Positions 1-9,948 of a DNA stretch of 64,000 nt are shown here, piece after piece. Numbering within the stretch: position 1 is the first letter of the stretch; every line of letters starts with the position of its first letter. The position numbers and the translations under genes are program-made. Source of the stretch: Mugil cephalus (Eukaryota > Chordata > Actinopteri > Mugiliformes > Mugilidae); NCBI RefSeq assembly GCF_022458985.1, contig NC_061772.1, positions 8,360,001 to 8,424,000 of the forward strand. The letters run 5' to 3'. A model generated the notes under the pieces. It ran no database searches and had not been told where the DNA came from. It saw only the letters and a list, made by a program, of their open reading frames with translations.

Positions 1-324
1 TATTTGAACAGCATTTTAGTGTTTTGGTGTTCTAGCACAATACAGACCTCCCTTCAAAAACTTCTTACAGTTTGGTAGCTTGATGCACTGAGACTTTTAA
101 AAACTTTTCACTTTTAAACACCAAACTTTCTCAAAAATAAAATTAAAAAGACTTTGGTTTGCATAGTGCAGGTGTAAAAAGAATATTATTTTATGTGTGG
201 TACATTTACACAGTTGGGGTAACCAGCAGAAGTTCTCTGGTGACTCTGTGTGGTTGGGTGCATTAGAGATAAACAGAAGGCCTGAGACTATGTAAAATGG
301 TCTTAGGCAAACCAACTATTCCTA

Positions 325-450
325 AATGTGGACAAGCCCAATGAGCTAATCATTGACTTCAGGAGGAAGAGGACACTGGTAAAGCCCATCACCATCCAGG
401 AAGTAGAAGTAGTGGACCACTATTAGTGCCTGGGAGTCACATGAACAACA
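325..450 (+). mobile_element. Degenerate non-LTR retrotransposon (L2/Rex-type) RT fragment
   Basis: Forward translation gives a stretch around NELIIDFRRKRT followed, after an in-frame stop, by CLGVT. This matches the conserved segment C-terminal to the polymerase motif of fish L2/Rex1-like LINE reverse transcriptases (consensus of the type KEMIVDFRR...FLG). In-frame stops and loss of flanking sequence mark it as a dead, truncated copy. The clade is a judgement from memory. Confidence 0.6.
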
Positions 451-1081
451 GTCTTAATCTAAGTCTATACTGGTTGATATTTGTTGAAACACTATTGAAA
501 CACTGACATGTATCTCAAAAATAATTTCCTTGTGTACACGAACAGTAAGTAAATAATGTATGCTAATTCCTTTTTTTTTAAAAAAATATATTATTATTTT
601 TCCTTTTACACTGAAATTCTATGGCTGGAAACTAAACACTTATAATTTAAGTTGAAATTATTTATTGAACTTAATAGGTATCTGGTCTTCCAACACATTT
701 GTTTCAGTTTGTTTTGTCTAATTGGGCTTATACCCAGCACTTATTAGCTTCTAGACTTCATTATTTTCCATATTTCAGCCTGAAGTCAAGTTCAAAATCA
801 GTGTATGCGCAGGGCCAGTACACACTGTACCTACCTTTGTCTAAAATTTTGTCAATATGAATAGGTAATTACAGAGCTTTATACGTGGAAATGGAAATTT
901 CTGAATAAAGTTGTTGTTTTTCAGCATGTTGATCTTATTTTCTTTTTGCTTATATTGTAAGTGAATAAAAACCTTTCGAAATGGGACAGACAACAAGTAG
1001 CCACAGAACTGTGCGTGTTCACACGTTGACCAGCAGGGGCGCCAAATTACTGACGTACTCGGACGGAAGCGCAAAGGATTA

Positions 1082-1095
1082 TGGGACTTTTAGTT
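1082..1095 (-). promoter_or_regulatory. SBS2-like ZNF143/THAP11 motif, one mismatch (distal)
   Basis: The minus strand reads AACTAAAAGTCCCA, one mismatch from the ACTACA-NN-TCCCA core of the SBS2 element bound by ZNF143 and THAP11 (Ronin) with HCF-1. It lies about 330 bp upstream of the thap11 start codon in the same orientation as the better copy at 1300-1313. Function is inferred from the motif only. Confidence 0.4.
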
Positions 1096-1299
1096 CTCAG
1101 TGGGGGACGGCTGGACTGATAACACAGCGAAGAATAAAATCAAGACATTTGCCGCTGAAAATATAATATCAGCGTTGAATTCATCTTAATTGCGAGCTCC
1201 GTATACTCCGAGTCCGGATAAATTCAGGCGGATTCAGTCGTCGTACGAAGAAAAGCGGCTCACTTTTGGTGAAAAATAAACAGGAAGTTGTTAGCGTTG

Positions 1300-1313
1300 T
1301 GGGACGTGTAGTT
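1300..1313 (-). promoter_or_regulatory. SBS2 motif (ZNF143/THAP11 site) in thap11 promoter
   Basis: The minus strand reads AACTACACGTCCCA, a full match to the ACTACA-NN-TCCCA core known for THAP11/ZNF143/HCF-1 promoters. It is about 110 bp upstream of the thap11 ATG, within a CpG-containing segment. This suggests control of thap11 by ZNF143 and possibly by its own product; no binding data are available here. Confidence 0.55.
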
Positions 1314-1424
1314 CCGCTTGCAGGCCGCCGAGCTTGATAACAACGCATAGAAAAAAGAAACAACAATAAAATAATCTAAACTTAATCTGAGGCCTGCGTT
1401 TTAACCATTGGTGTCGAGGTAAAC

Positions 1425-2243
1425 ATGCCCGGGTTCACCTGCTGTGTCCCTGGCTGCTACAACAACTCACACCGGGACCGGGACCTGCGCTTCTACACAT
1501 TTCCTAAGGACACCACGCTGAGGGAGCTGTGGCTGAGGAACATCTCCCGGGCCGGGGTCAGCGGCTGCTTCAGCACCTTCCAGCCCACCACGGGACACCG
1601 AGTCTGCAGCGTGCATTTCGCCGGCGGGAGGAAAACCTACAGCATCCGAGTGCCGTCCCTCTTCCCGCTGCGGGGGGTGAATGAACGCAGGAGTCGGAGA
1701 GGCAGGGGCAAGAAAGCGTCCTCGGCGGTTCCTGCCCCCGCCGCGGCCGCGACCTCCGGGATTGTCGTCACCAGCGTACTGGGCAACACGGCAGAAGGGG
1801 CCGAGGGCAACGCAGGCGGCGAGGCGAGCGACGACAGCATCACCGTGGTTCAGATAGGCCAAAACGGGGAGTACCTGGGCACGGCGCGGCTACCGGTCCA
1901 TTCACAGGGGACCTGTTTCCCCGAGCCGATCAGCGCTGCAGAGGAGCTGACGGCCGACGACTCGTCGGTCGAAACGGGGTCATCTGTGCAGTATGTCAGC
2001 GTGACCAGCAGCCCGCTGGACCACTCGTACTCCCTGACCACCGGCACTACGTCCGCAGAGCTGCTGCGAAAACTGAACGAGCAGAGGGACATCATCGCAC
2101 TGATGGAGGTGAAGATGAAGGAGATGAAGGCGACCATCCGCCAGCTGCGGGTGGCGGAGGCCAAGCTGCAGGAGGAGGTGCGGGAACGGGACCGGCTGCT
2201 GTACGGCCACTCGGTGGCTGGCAGCGTCCGGAAGAAAATCTGA
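1425..2243 (+). CDS. thap11: THAP domain-containing protein 11 (Ronin)
   Basis: Nuclear transcription factor that binds SBS2-type promoter elements through an N-terminal THAP zinc finger and recruits the coactivator HCF-1, supporting growth, mitochondrial and cobalamin-metabolism genes. The 272-residue single-exon frame opens MPGFTCCVPGCYNNSHRD, nearly identical to mammalian THAP11. The zinc ligands are visible as Cys6, Cys11, Cys61 and His64, followed by the VPSLFPL motif that closes the THAP domain. Residues about 88-135 are basic then Ala/Gly/Ser-rich; the polyglutamine tract of human THAP11 is absent. An HCF-1-binding motif DHSY lies at residues 199-202. The C-terminus (about 212-260) is a heptad-rich coiled coil for dimerisation. 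The start is set by the family-conserved N-terminus. No intron, as in other vertebrates. Identification is very secure. Confidence 0.97.
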   Translation: MPGFTCCVPGCYNNSHRDRDLRFYTFPKDTTLRELWLRNISRAGVSGCFSTFQPTTGHRVCSVHFAGGRKTYSIRVPSLFPLRGVNERRSRRGRGKKASSAVPAPAAAATSGIVVTSVLGNTAEGAEGNAGGEASDDSITVVQIGQNGEYLGTARLPVHSQGTCFPEPISAAEELTADDSSVETGSSVQYVSVTSSPLDHSYSLTTGTTSAELLRKLNEQRDIIALMEVKMKEMKATIRQLRVAEAKLQEEVRERDRLLYGHSVAGSVRKKI

Positions 2244-5200
2244 TGGGGTGGGTGAACAACCCGGAGGCGACCCGTTACAGAGACTGAGACTGGAGGCGAG
2301 GGGGATGAAGACAGCAGATCCAGCCCTATTTTGTATTAAACTACGAGCGATGACAATTTATTTTTAACAAGCAGAGCTGAAAAAGCCTGGAAAAAAGTTG
2401 TCTGGCTAGTTTATGTAGCTGATAGTAATAACCTCATTGCTAATAACATAGGAACATGCACAGTCCGCCATTGGTCTGCACACATATTTTATTCATTGAG
2501 CAATGACTCGTAGTTTGCACAGATCTACAAGTTAGACAGCCTTACATATTTATAACCGGACTGAGGGGAGACTGATGCTCAATACTGCCTAGATGCATAC
2601 AGAATTTTCTCCTTAAGAGCTCTATGAGATACTTTCTTTACTTTTCAGTCTCTCATTAAATCACGAAAGTAATGTGACGTGCGCCAAGATGAAACCCATA
2701 AGATTAATGTGCAACCAAAACACTATTCTTGGCACACCTATGGTTTTAGTCATCTAAACAGAACTCTGTCATGACTGTATCAGAGCTGCCTTTAATGGTA
2801 CTTTAAGTTGCTTTCCTTTGTGCGACAGAATACGTCACTTTAAGGAGTTCCTTGACAACTTTGAGGGCACTTACATGTTCTTAGATGACGTTTGTTGAAA
2901 ACATTAAGCTACATTTTTTTGCAACAGTTTTTCCCAATTATAGAAGTTCCTAGAAAAACATGTTATCACTTTATGCAACTTGAAAGTGTATGTTTGTCTA
3001 CAAGGTTGCTTTGTGAAACAGCTTCTGCTCGTTTCTGTGTGATTCATGAATTTAATGTGCCTGTTTATGTTCGGTTTGTTTCTCCAAACAGAAGTTTAGT
3101 GGCTGAATTTCTCTGTCCTGTTCATGGGTGTTTTATGCACAGGATGTTACATGCATTTCTGAACGTGGTCGGACAGTTGTGCTCCGCTCTCAGTTTGAAG
3201 TAAATTTCCTTTTGAAATAGCGCTGAGTTGTGCGGACTGATTTCAACAAATGCGTTGTTTTGTTCAGTATCAAAGTAACAAAAGAGGAACAGACTTCAAG
3301 ATCCTGCAGTGTTACTGTTATTTTACCTTCACTAGAAGGCTCATCCTGTATGAGAACAGACTCCATGGACTGCAATGAGACTATTTTTGTTTAGAAAAAA
3401 GAGAGATAAAGGTTTGCAGTGTTTCTAGTATTTTTTTCAGCAGTGTTGCGTTGTTGGGGGAAAAAAAATAATAAAATTTTAAGATTTGTGACAGGAACCA
3501 AACATAAACTCTGAACTTCAAATGTCTGGCGTCTAATGTGAACTGATGCTTGCAGCATCTGTTTTCTGTAAAGTCTGTAGTGTTAGTGATGTATAGCTCA
3601 TCAGTTTGTCTCTTTCTTTAGAATTACTGGGATAAAACGTTGCTCTTGAAACTTGACATGATAAGAAACCTCATTATGCCTTGGGGTTGCAATTTAGCCT
3701 TTAGAGAGGCTTGTAGGTAGCTGTGTGGATGTTTGCAGTTGTTTCCAATAAATTAATCCAGTCATAAAAAAAATAAAAAGTAACCATTACAATATCCCAA
3801 AGGATAAAACTGTATGTATTCAGACTGCTTGTTCTGAGCAACAGATACGTTTAGAACTGCAAATCTCCACATTTGAGTACAAGTAATTTGTTTTGTTTTT
3901 TTACATCATTATTATTATTTGCATTTTCTTTCTCTCAAATTATTTTCAAACGGACTCGCCTTGTCCAGTCAATTCGGCATCAGTTTCGTTGAGTGTTGCT
4001 GTACACGGCAAGACGGAGGAAGGAGATTGTTTTTAAGTAAAAGTAGTAGAGCAACAATTTGAAAATACATTTGAGTTAAAAATCACACTGCCCAACAACT
4101 AGTATTATCAGCCAAAGTATACCATGCATTACACCCTAAAATGGCCTCGATTTTTATATGTTGTACTAAGTTATTATTTCTAAATTATTAATATGATTTA
4201 GTTATTGTAGATAGAGGAGGTAGAGCTGTTTTTACTCATTTAATATCATGTCAGGCTCCTTGATTTAGTATAGAATAAACTTATATCCTTTATTATTTTG
4301 TGATAGGTTTGCAAACAATTTAAACAGTTTTTTTTTCCCACAGGACGGCAAATGAAATTTATCGAAGGAGATGAAAGATGCACTTGTCAGAATGTGCAGT
4401 CGTACGTTGCAGCAGGATTTTCACCCTCTAGATGGTGATGGGAGGAATGGAGATTTACATCCCCTCTATATGCACTAATTTGTTTTATGATTTGGCTGCT
4501 TTCATGGTCATTTGCTGTGTTGCTACTCATATTGAGGAGTTGGAATGTTAAATGTCATAATGTGAGTGTAGGGCCGTAACACAGTTACTCACCCTGAGTT
4601 TAAATGGGTAATTTTAAACAGCTATTATAATAATGTGTTACATGGAACGGAGAAAAAGAGGGAGAGATGGATGAATGAATAGATGGTGAGTACTGGAGAG
4701 AGGGAGGATCCAGATCCTAATCTCATCTGGATATTTTTTTTTTTTTTTTTTACTCCCAACAGTGTTACATAATGCCTTAATCCAGTGCTGTCAATCAAAC
4801 TTACACAACTCTGTCTTTCTTTTCTATGGCTGCTGCCATTTACCACTGCAGTCTTTACAATCAGTCCTAACAATAGATTCTCACATCACATTGTTTCAAC
4901 CTTTGAGAGTAATTATGCAACGTGAATGAAGTAAAATAATGCAAGCAAATCATCATTCTGAAATCCAGCACTGGGAACCAATAATGTGGAATATAAAGAT
5001 GGGAAATAATAACAAATACATCTGTAGATGGGTGGGAGAATGTATTGTATTCATAGTTAAACTGTGTGGTCATCTGCAGCTTAAAGTGGGTCTTCATGTG
5101 ACCGGAGCACACTGTGTTTGACTCTTGATCTGGAAGCGTCATTCATGCACATTATGACACTTCTGAATAATCCTGCTTTAGTGTTTGTAAGTAGTCATCA

Positions 5201-6827
5201 TCTTCCGACTCTCAGTCAGTCACAGTGCTTATTTTTTGTGTTGTACATTTTAATAATATTACATGAATAACCACAGTGATAGTTTCCTCCTACAAGACTT
5301 TTTTTTAGGATGAAAACCAATACTGTGTGGGTCTTCCCGCTAGCAGCAGAGGATTAAATGGAATTATGATCCTTGCTTCTTCTGGGCCCCAAGTAAAAAA
5401 TACACAAGGGAGCCATCAGAAATAATATGTTTGTAGTTTGATTTGCCTGTCCTGGACCTGAATAGATGTCAGATTTGAGAGAGAAACAGAAAGATGAGCC
5501 AAATGGTAGTGCAGATAAATTAATTATCCTGTAAGGAGTTGAATGATGCCCTGTTTGTCGTAATAGGACAAGCTACAGACACTTTTCAACCACTTTTCTG
5601 GAAAAATGCAAATGCAATGAGAGCCAGTTTTGGCTTTGACCTGCTTGTGCCGTGAAACGGAGAAAGCAGCCACCAAGACTTTTCAGCCAGTGAGTGGAGG
5701 ATGTGCCTGGGTTGTGCAGGATAAAACAATCAAAACTGGATAAAAGTTGTTAGCAGGAATACAGTTTGACACACTTTAAAAAAGTGTGTTCTGTGACTGA
5801 GCTTAACCTGAATTTGAACAAAATGTCCAAACAATGAAAAAAATAAAATAAAAATAAGACATAAAATGATTATTTTAATATACTTTATATTGTGTACAGA
5901 TCCTTGAGGAAGCCATAGACAAAGTGCTAAACATCTGTCCTTGGACCTCACTTCATATAATGCAATAAAGGGAAAGACAAAAATAAAAACCTGCGGAAGC
6001 CCCAGATCCATCTTGATCTCTGTTGAACAACGCATGTGCAATGTGACAATGCAGAACAGGTCACCAGACATGTTGAGCTAATACTGATGTTTTCAGGAAG
6101 ACTCACATTTGTAATTTCTGCCAAAGCAGTACTAGTAGTTTCTGTGATGTATCGATTCTGGGCAGTGGCCTCAGACACAGATTATTCTGCAGTTAATTGT
6201 TGTTTTAAGCTGCAGATTAACAATGGGCTACCATTCCCCCTGTGTCAGTATACAGATGTGAACCAGGACTTATACTAATGCACGGAGTGTGAGCCATCTG
6301 GGGAGCGTAGCGGAGGATTTGGAGAGGAAGAGGAGTGTAAGATAGATGCTCAAGCTAGGAGGGCTGGGAATAAGGAAGATGGTTTGCAATCACCTATTTT
6401 AAATTGTTTACCACGTCACAGCTCTCTTCACTGGCCCCCTCTGACCCACGTAGCTGGACGTGAGTTCCCACAGGGCTGCTGCTATTCTCAGAAACTGCTC
6501 TGCTCCCAGGTGAGCTGGGGTCTCTTATCCTCACTGGGACATCATCCATCTGTCCAGATAAAATGAAATCCTCACACTTGTTTCATGTTTCCTTCCACTG
6601 TCACGTTAAAAATTCATAGTTCACTAGTAATACCAAGCTCGGGCTGCAGGCAGGGCCATAATAAGTGTGTTTAGTGCACATTTACCATTAGATGATTTTT
6701 ATTTGTGTCTCAAATAAATGTTCTAAATACCAAAGACCGGAAATGAGAACACTCTAATCCAGTGAGCTATGTTGTGATGCAGTCATTGGTCTGCTGCCTC
6801 CAACCTCTCTACTCTCGCCTCCCCTGT

Positions 6828-6889
<62 letters not shown>

Positions 6890-7124
6890 ACACACACATA
6901 CACAACATCCTCTTACTCTCCGTGATGCATCGGCCCCTTTCACTGTTAATCCAGCTGGGTTGTGCCTCTGTGCATTGCTGTACTTTTGCAATCCGATGAA
7001 TTCCCAACGGATGGCAGGAAACGTCCCATTTTAAAGCAGCAACTTCACACTCTTCAAACCTACAGCCAGTGGGAGTTTGTTCAGTGGTAGCGCTCAGATA
7101 CAGGAGACTCCGCTGGGCTGAACG
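2244..7124. other. thap11 3' UTR and intergenic region to nrn1l
   Basis: The proximal part is probably thap11 3' UTR. A polyadenylation signal ATTAAA at 2335-2340 and AATAAA at 3747-3752 are candidate ends; which is used is unknown. The remainder is AT-rich with a poly-T run at about 4733-4751 and a long CA microsatellite just before nrn1l. Reading frames here are short and show no protein family I recognise. The NUTF2 and EDC4 genes that sit between THAP11 and NRN1L in human are not present. Confidence 0.6.
6831..6899. repeat. (CA)n microsatellite
   Basis: About 28 uninterrupted CA units followed by interrupted CA-rich sequence, roughly 230-290 bp upstream of the nrn1l start codon. Likely length-polymorphic and able to adopt Z-DNA. 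The open reading frames crossing it on both strands are repeat artefacts. Confidence 0.97.
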
Positions 7125-9948
7125 ATGAAGCCCCATCCAGGCGCTGCGTTCGCGCTGCTCTCCATCGCTCTCTGTCTCAGTAAGGATGTTTCTTGCTCTT
7201 CACTTGCAGATTGAGGGCGTGTTGCATGTGATGGTGTTAATTTAGGTCGTCAGGAAGTAATGTGCTCCAAATGCTCTTGCATGTCCCATTTTTTCCTGAG
7301 GTATCTGGACACATGTCTTTTCAGTTTGTATCTGAGTAGAAACTCGTACTAATTGATCAGTGTAACTTAAGCTTTGTTAGAGAAGGTGCAAAGTAGTTGC
7401 AGTAGCTTATATGCTCCATTCAGTTTATTCTGAGACTAAAGTGGTTTTACAGATGCACTTACCTTAATGAAATGCTCCCTTCATGCGCTCTCTCTCTCTC
7501 TCTTACGTGTGTGTGTCTGCAACGCTGTGCATTTGCATGTGAAATTATTAATTCACTTGTTTTAGACGACATAAAAAACATGTAGTTGGCCAAATCAACA
7601 AAATCCTAATTGCAAGTATTGTTTTAGTTTCAGCCATCGCTTATTTGTAGAAGGTGCCCTGAGGTTTTGCTGGAGAAGTTGGTGTATTAGGTTGGAGGAG
7701 TCACTGTTGATGTTATGGTTGGTGTAGGTGTTGCTGTAGTTGAGGTGGTTGCAGGTGTTCAGGAGTAGGTTTATTTGCAGAAGTTGGTGAATTCAGTTGC
7801 AGGCGTTATTGCCGTTATGGCTGGTGCAGCCGCATCATCGGGTTTTCTGATTGAGTGTCGTTTCAGAACTTGTTGTATTTGGATCCAGGTTGTAGTGGTC
7901 TCTTTTGAAAAAAAACATACTCCTCTCAGAGAGCCTTTTTAGATGTCACTTTAATCGATCCTGCTTTCAATTCTGTGCTGAAATGCTCATTGCTGGGGTG
8001 TAAAGCATGTTAGACTTAGACGTTAAAATACTGCTATTGTTGTTATTTCATAAATGCAGATTTTAAAATGGTATGCCTCAGAGCTTCAACATTTAGAGTG
8101 GAGCTGAGGAGGATACTGGACCAGACGTCAGGGTTGTGTCAGCTGCTGACAAGGGAAGGCGTCCAAGGACAACAACAAACTGAAGGCCTTCTCAGAGTTA
8201 ATCTACAAATCTACTTCCACGAAACCTTTCAAACTTTGTGCATCAGCTTTTCAGGAATCTTTCAAAGAAAAGGCAAAAGTGACACAGGGCAGTGCTTTGT
8301 TGGAGCTGATTGATGCACTCAAACATTTGGCTTTGAGGGTGTATAATCCTTCCAAATATATTCAGTACAATATATTTCTGTAATTATTTTTTGGTATTTC
8401 TTTATTTTTTAGTCCTCTATTTTACTCCCTATAAACATACTAATCTGTTTGTTTTCAAAGCTTTGATGATGAGATGATCTGATTGTTGTCTCTTGTCTCT
8501 CTACCAGGTCTGGTCCCCGAGTGTTTCGGAGCTGCCATCCCTATTTCATGTGGTTCCATCTACAAGAGTTTTGCTCAGTGTCTACTCACACTTGGGGATA
8601 GTTTGGTGGAAACACAAAAAGACCAGAGTACACAGGACATCGATGCAATCTGCAGGTGAGTGTGTACCTGTTTGTTACCGTGGTGGATGTTCAGTCAAAT
8701 TAATAGAAGTTATTTCACACAATGATGAAATCCTCACTGAAGTTACTCTCGTCAGATTTTCTATCACCATGCCTTGTGAGATGGTTGGGCTGTAGGTCCA
8801 CCACTTTGGTTCATACTGAAATATTTCAACTGTTGGATGCAATGATATGAAATTTTGTAGAGACATCCATAATCCCCTGATGGTGAATCCCACATGAGGC
8901 AGATTTTTAGCTTTTAGAGAAATGTATTGACAGATGTTAGATGGATTTCTATAAACTTATCTGATGCAATGACATGCGATAACTTGGGTGATTTGTGAAG
9001 GTAAAGACGTGTCCCAAATAAAGAAAAGGACTTAATACCTGTAAAACCAATCTCGTTGCTATCAGACTCAGCAGGACTTTGTCTTTACTGCTAATTGCTG
9101 AATCGTACATGAACTGACTGGTGAACGTGCAAACTATGGCCTCACAGAGCAGCTCATTGTTTTAGGTTTATGACCTGCAGCTTTATTGTTTTGGTTCGGT
9201 CTAATCAACATAATTTCCAGATGCAGGAATCTGTTTTCAGAAAAAAAGGCATGATGCAATGAATGGTGCCCTGCTTTTGTTGTGGCTGCAGCATGTTTAC
9301 TCCTGGACATGTTCTGCTGGAATTCTGTTATCACCAGTCACCACAAGTGTTGCCTAATAAGGATTAAAAAGATAAACTGGCTTGAATGCTTTGTTTTCAT
9401 TGTCCTCTCTTAGTGTTTTTTGTGTTAGATGTAATCAGATTGGTGCTCTGTCACACTTTTTACTACACAGTGTCATTTATTACACATCACTGCAGCAGCA
9501 GCCACTAGACACCTGCTCAGGAAAACTATTTACAGCTTCATCTTTGTATAATTGTGGGTTACTGTCTGTACACTGTGCTGCAGAAGGATGCACTGCAGTT
9601 GATACTTTTAACTATTATCTCTTCCTGTTCCTTGTTTCTTTAAGGTCCTGGAATGCGTTTCACGTTTGCGCCAACTCAGCTCTGGTCGGCTGTCCAGGAG
9701 AAGCGGCAGCGGTCTGGGAGTCTCTAAGACAAGAGTCCAGGAAGGCCCAGTTTTCTGGAAATCTCTACGACATGTGTGCCAGCCGCACAACTCTCCCACC
9801 CATCACTGTGCCTGCGGCCCAGAGCCCTCCCACCTCTGACCAGACGAACCAGGAAACACTGAAAGGGCAAACGCACCAGCACAGCCCCTCCCGCATCACG
9901 CTGTTGTTCCCTGTATGCAGCATGCTGCTGTTTCTGCTCAGGAGTTAG
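7125..9948 (+). CDS. nrn1l: Neuritin-like protein (NRN1L/CPG15-2 family), 3 exons
   Basis: Small secreted, GPI-anchored neurotrophic protein of the neuritin family, acting at the surface of neurons in neurite growth and survival. Exons: 7125-7179, 8508-8655, 9645-9948 (stop TAG 9946-9948), all with GT/AG junctions and compatible phases; 168 residues against about 165 in human. Residues 1-19 are a hydrophobic signal peptide. Six neuritin cysteines are visible at 33, 43, 67, 76, 84 and 112, in the pattern CGSIYKSFAQCLLTLGDSL, then CRSWNAFHVC, then GNLYDMC. A Ser/Thr/Pro/Gln-rich spacer precedes a hydrophobic C-terminal tail (LLFPVCSMLLFLL) expected to be replaced by GPI. In human this gene also lies near THAP11, which supports the call over NRN1. 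The first exon rests on signal-peptide character plus splice phase, so it is slightly less certain than exons 2 and 3. Confidence 0.92.
7620..7830 (+). repeat. Imperfect G/T-rich triplet-like repeat in nrn1l intron 1
   Basis: A strand-asymmetric stretch built from variants of GTTG, GGTG and GTAG units (for example GTTGGTGTAGGTGTTGCTG) with a loose three-base period. It resembles a decayed minisatellite rather than coding DNA. No family recognised. Confidence 0.5.
8805..9170 (+). repeat. Decayed copy of a common fish interspersed repeat (nrn1l intron 2)
   Basis: Segments such as CCACCACTTTGGTTCATACTG, ATGAAATTTTGTAGAGACAT and CCTCACAGAGCAGCT resemble, in order, a high-copy teleost interspersed repeat (consensus recalled: CCACTTTGGTCCAGACTGAAAT...GAAATTTTGTACAGACATTCATGG...GCCTCACAGAGCTGCTAGC). 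The copy is broken and diverged. Class is uncertain, probably a nonautonomous DNA element. It lies between exons 2 and 3 of nrn1l. Confidence 0.5.

Larger units (their letters stand above)
1..1424. other. 5' flank: AT-rich intergenic DNA and thap11 upstream region
   Basis: No gene is supported here. The first kilobase is AT-rich with short spurious reading frames and one LINE fragment (annotated separately). From about 1010 the composition changes: CpGs become frequent and two ZNF143/THAP11-type motifs occur (annotated separately), consistent with a CpG-rich promoter for the single-exon gene starting at 1425. In human a divergent gene (CENPT) lies upstream of THAP11, but I recognise no minus-strand exon of it here. 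Confidence 0.6.

Noticed and set aside
1467-2210. Several long minus-strand frames opposite thap11
   Set aside because: GC-rich coding DNA leaves antisense frames open; no family resemblance.
6762-7034. Frames encoding His-Thr or Cys-Val runs
   Set aside because: Translation of a CA/TG microsatellite, not a gene.
9382-9644. N-terminal half of the 188-residue frame ending at 9948
   Set aside because: Intron read-through; the real nrn1l exon 3 starts at 9645 after the TTTAAG acceptor.
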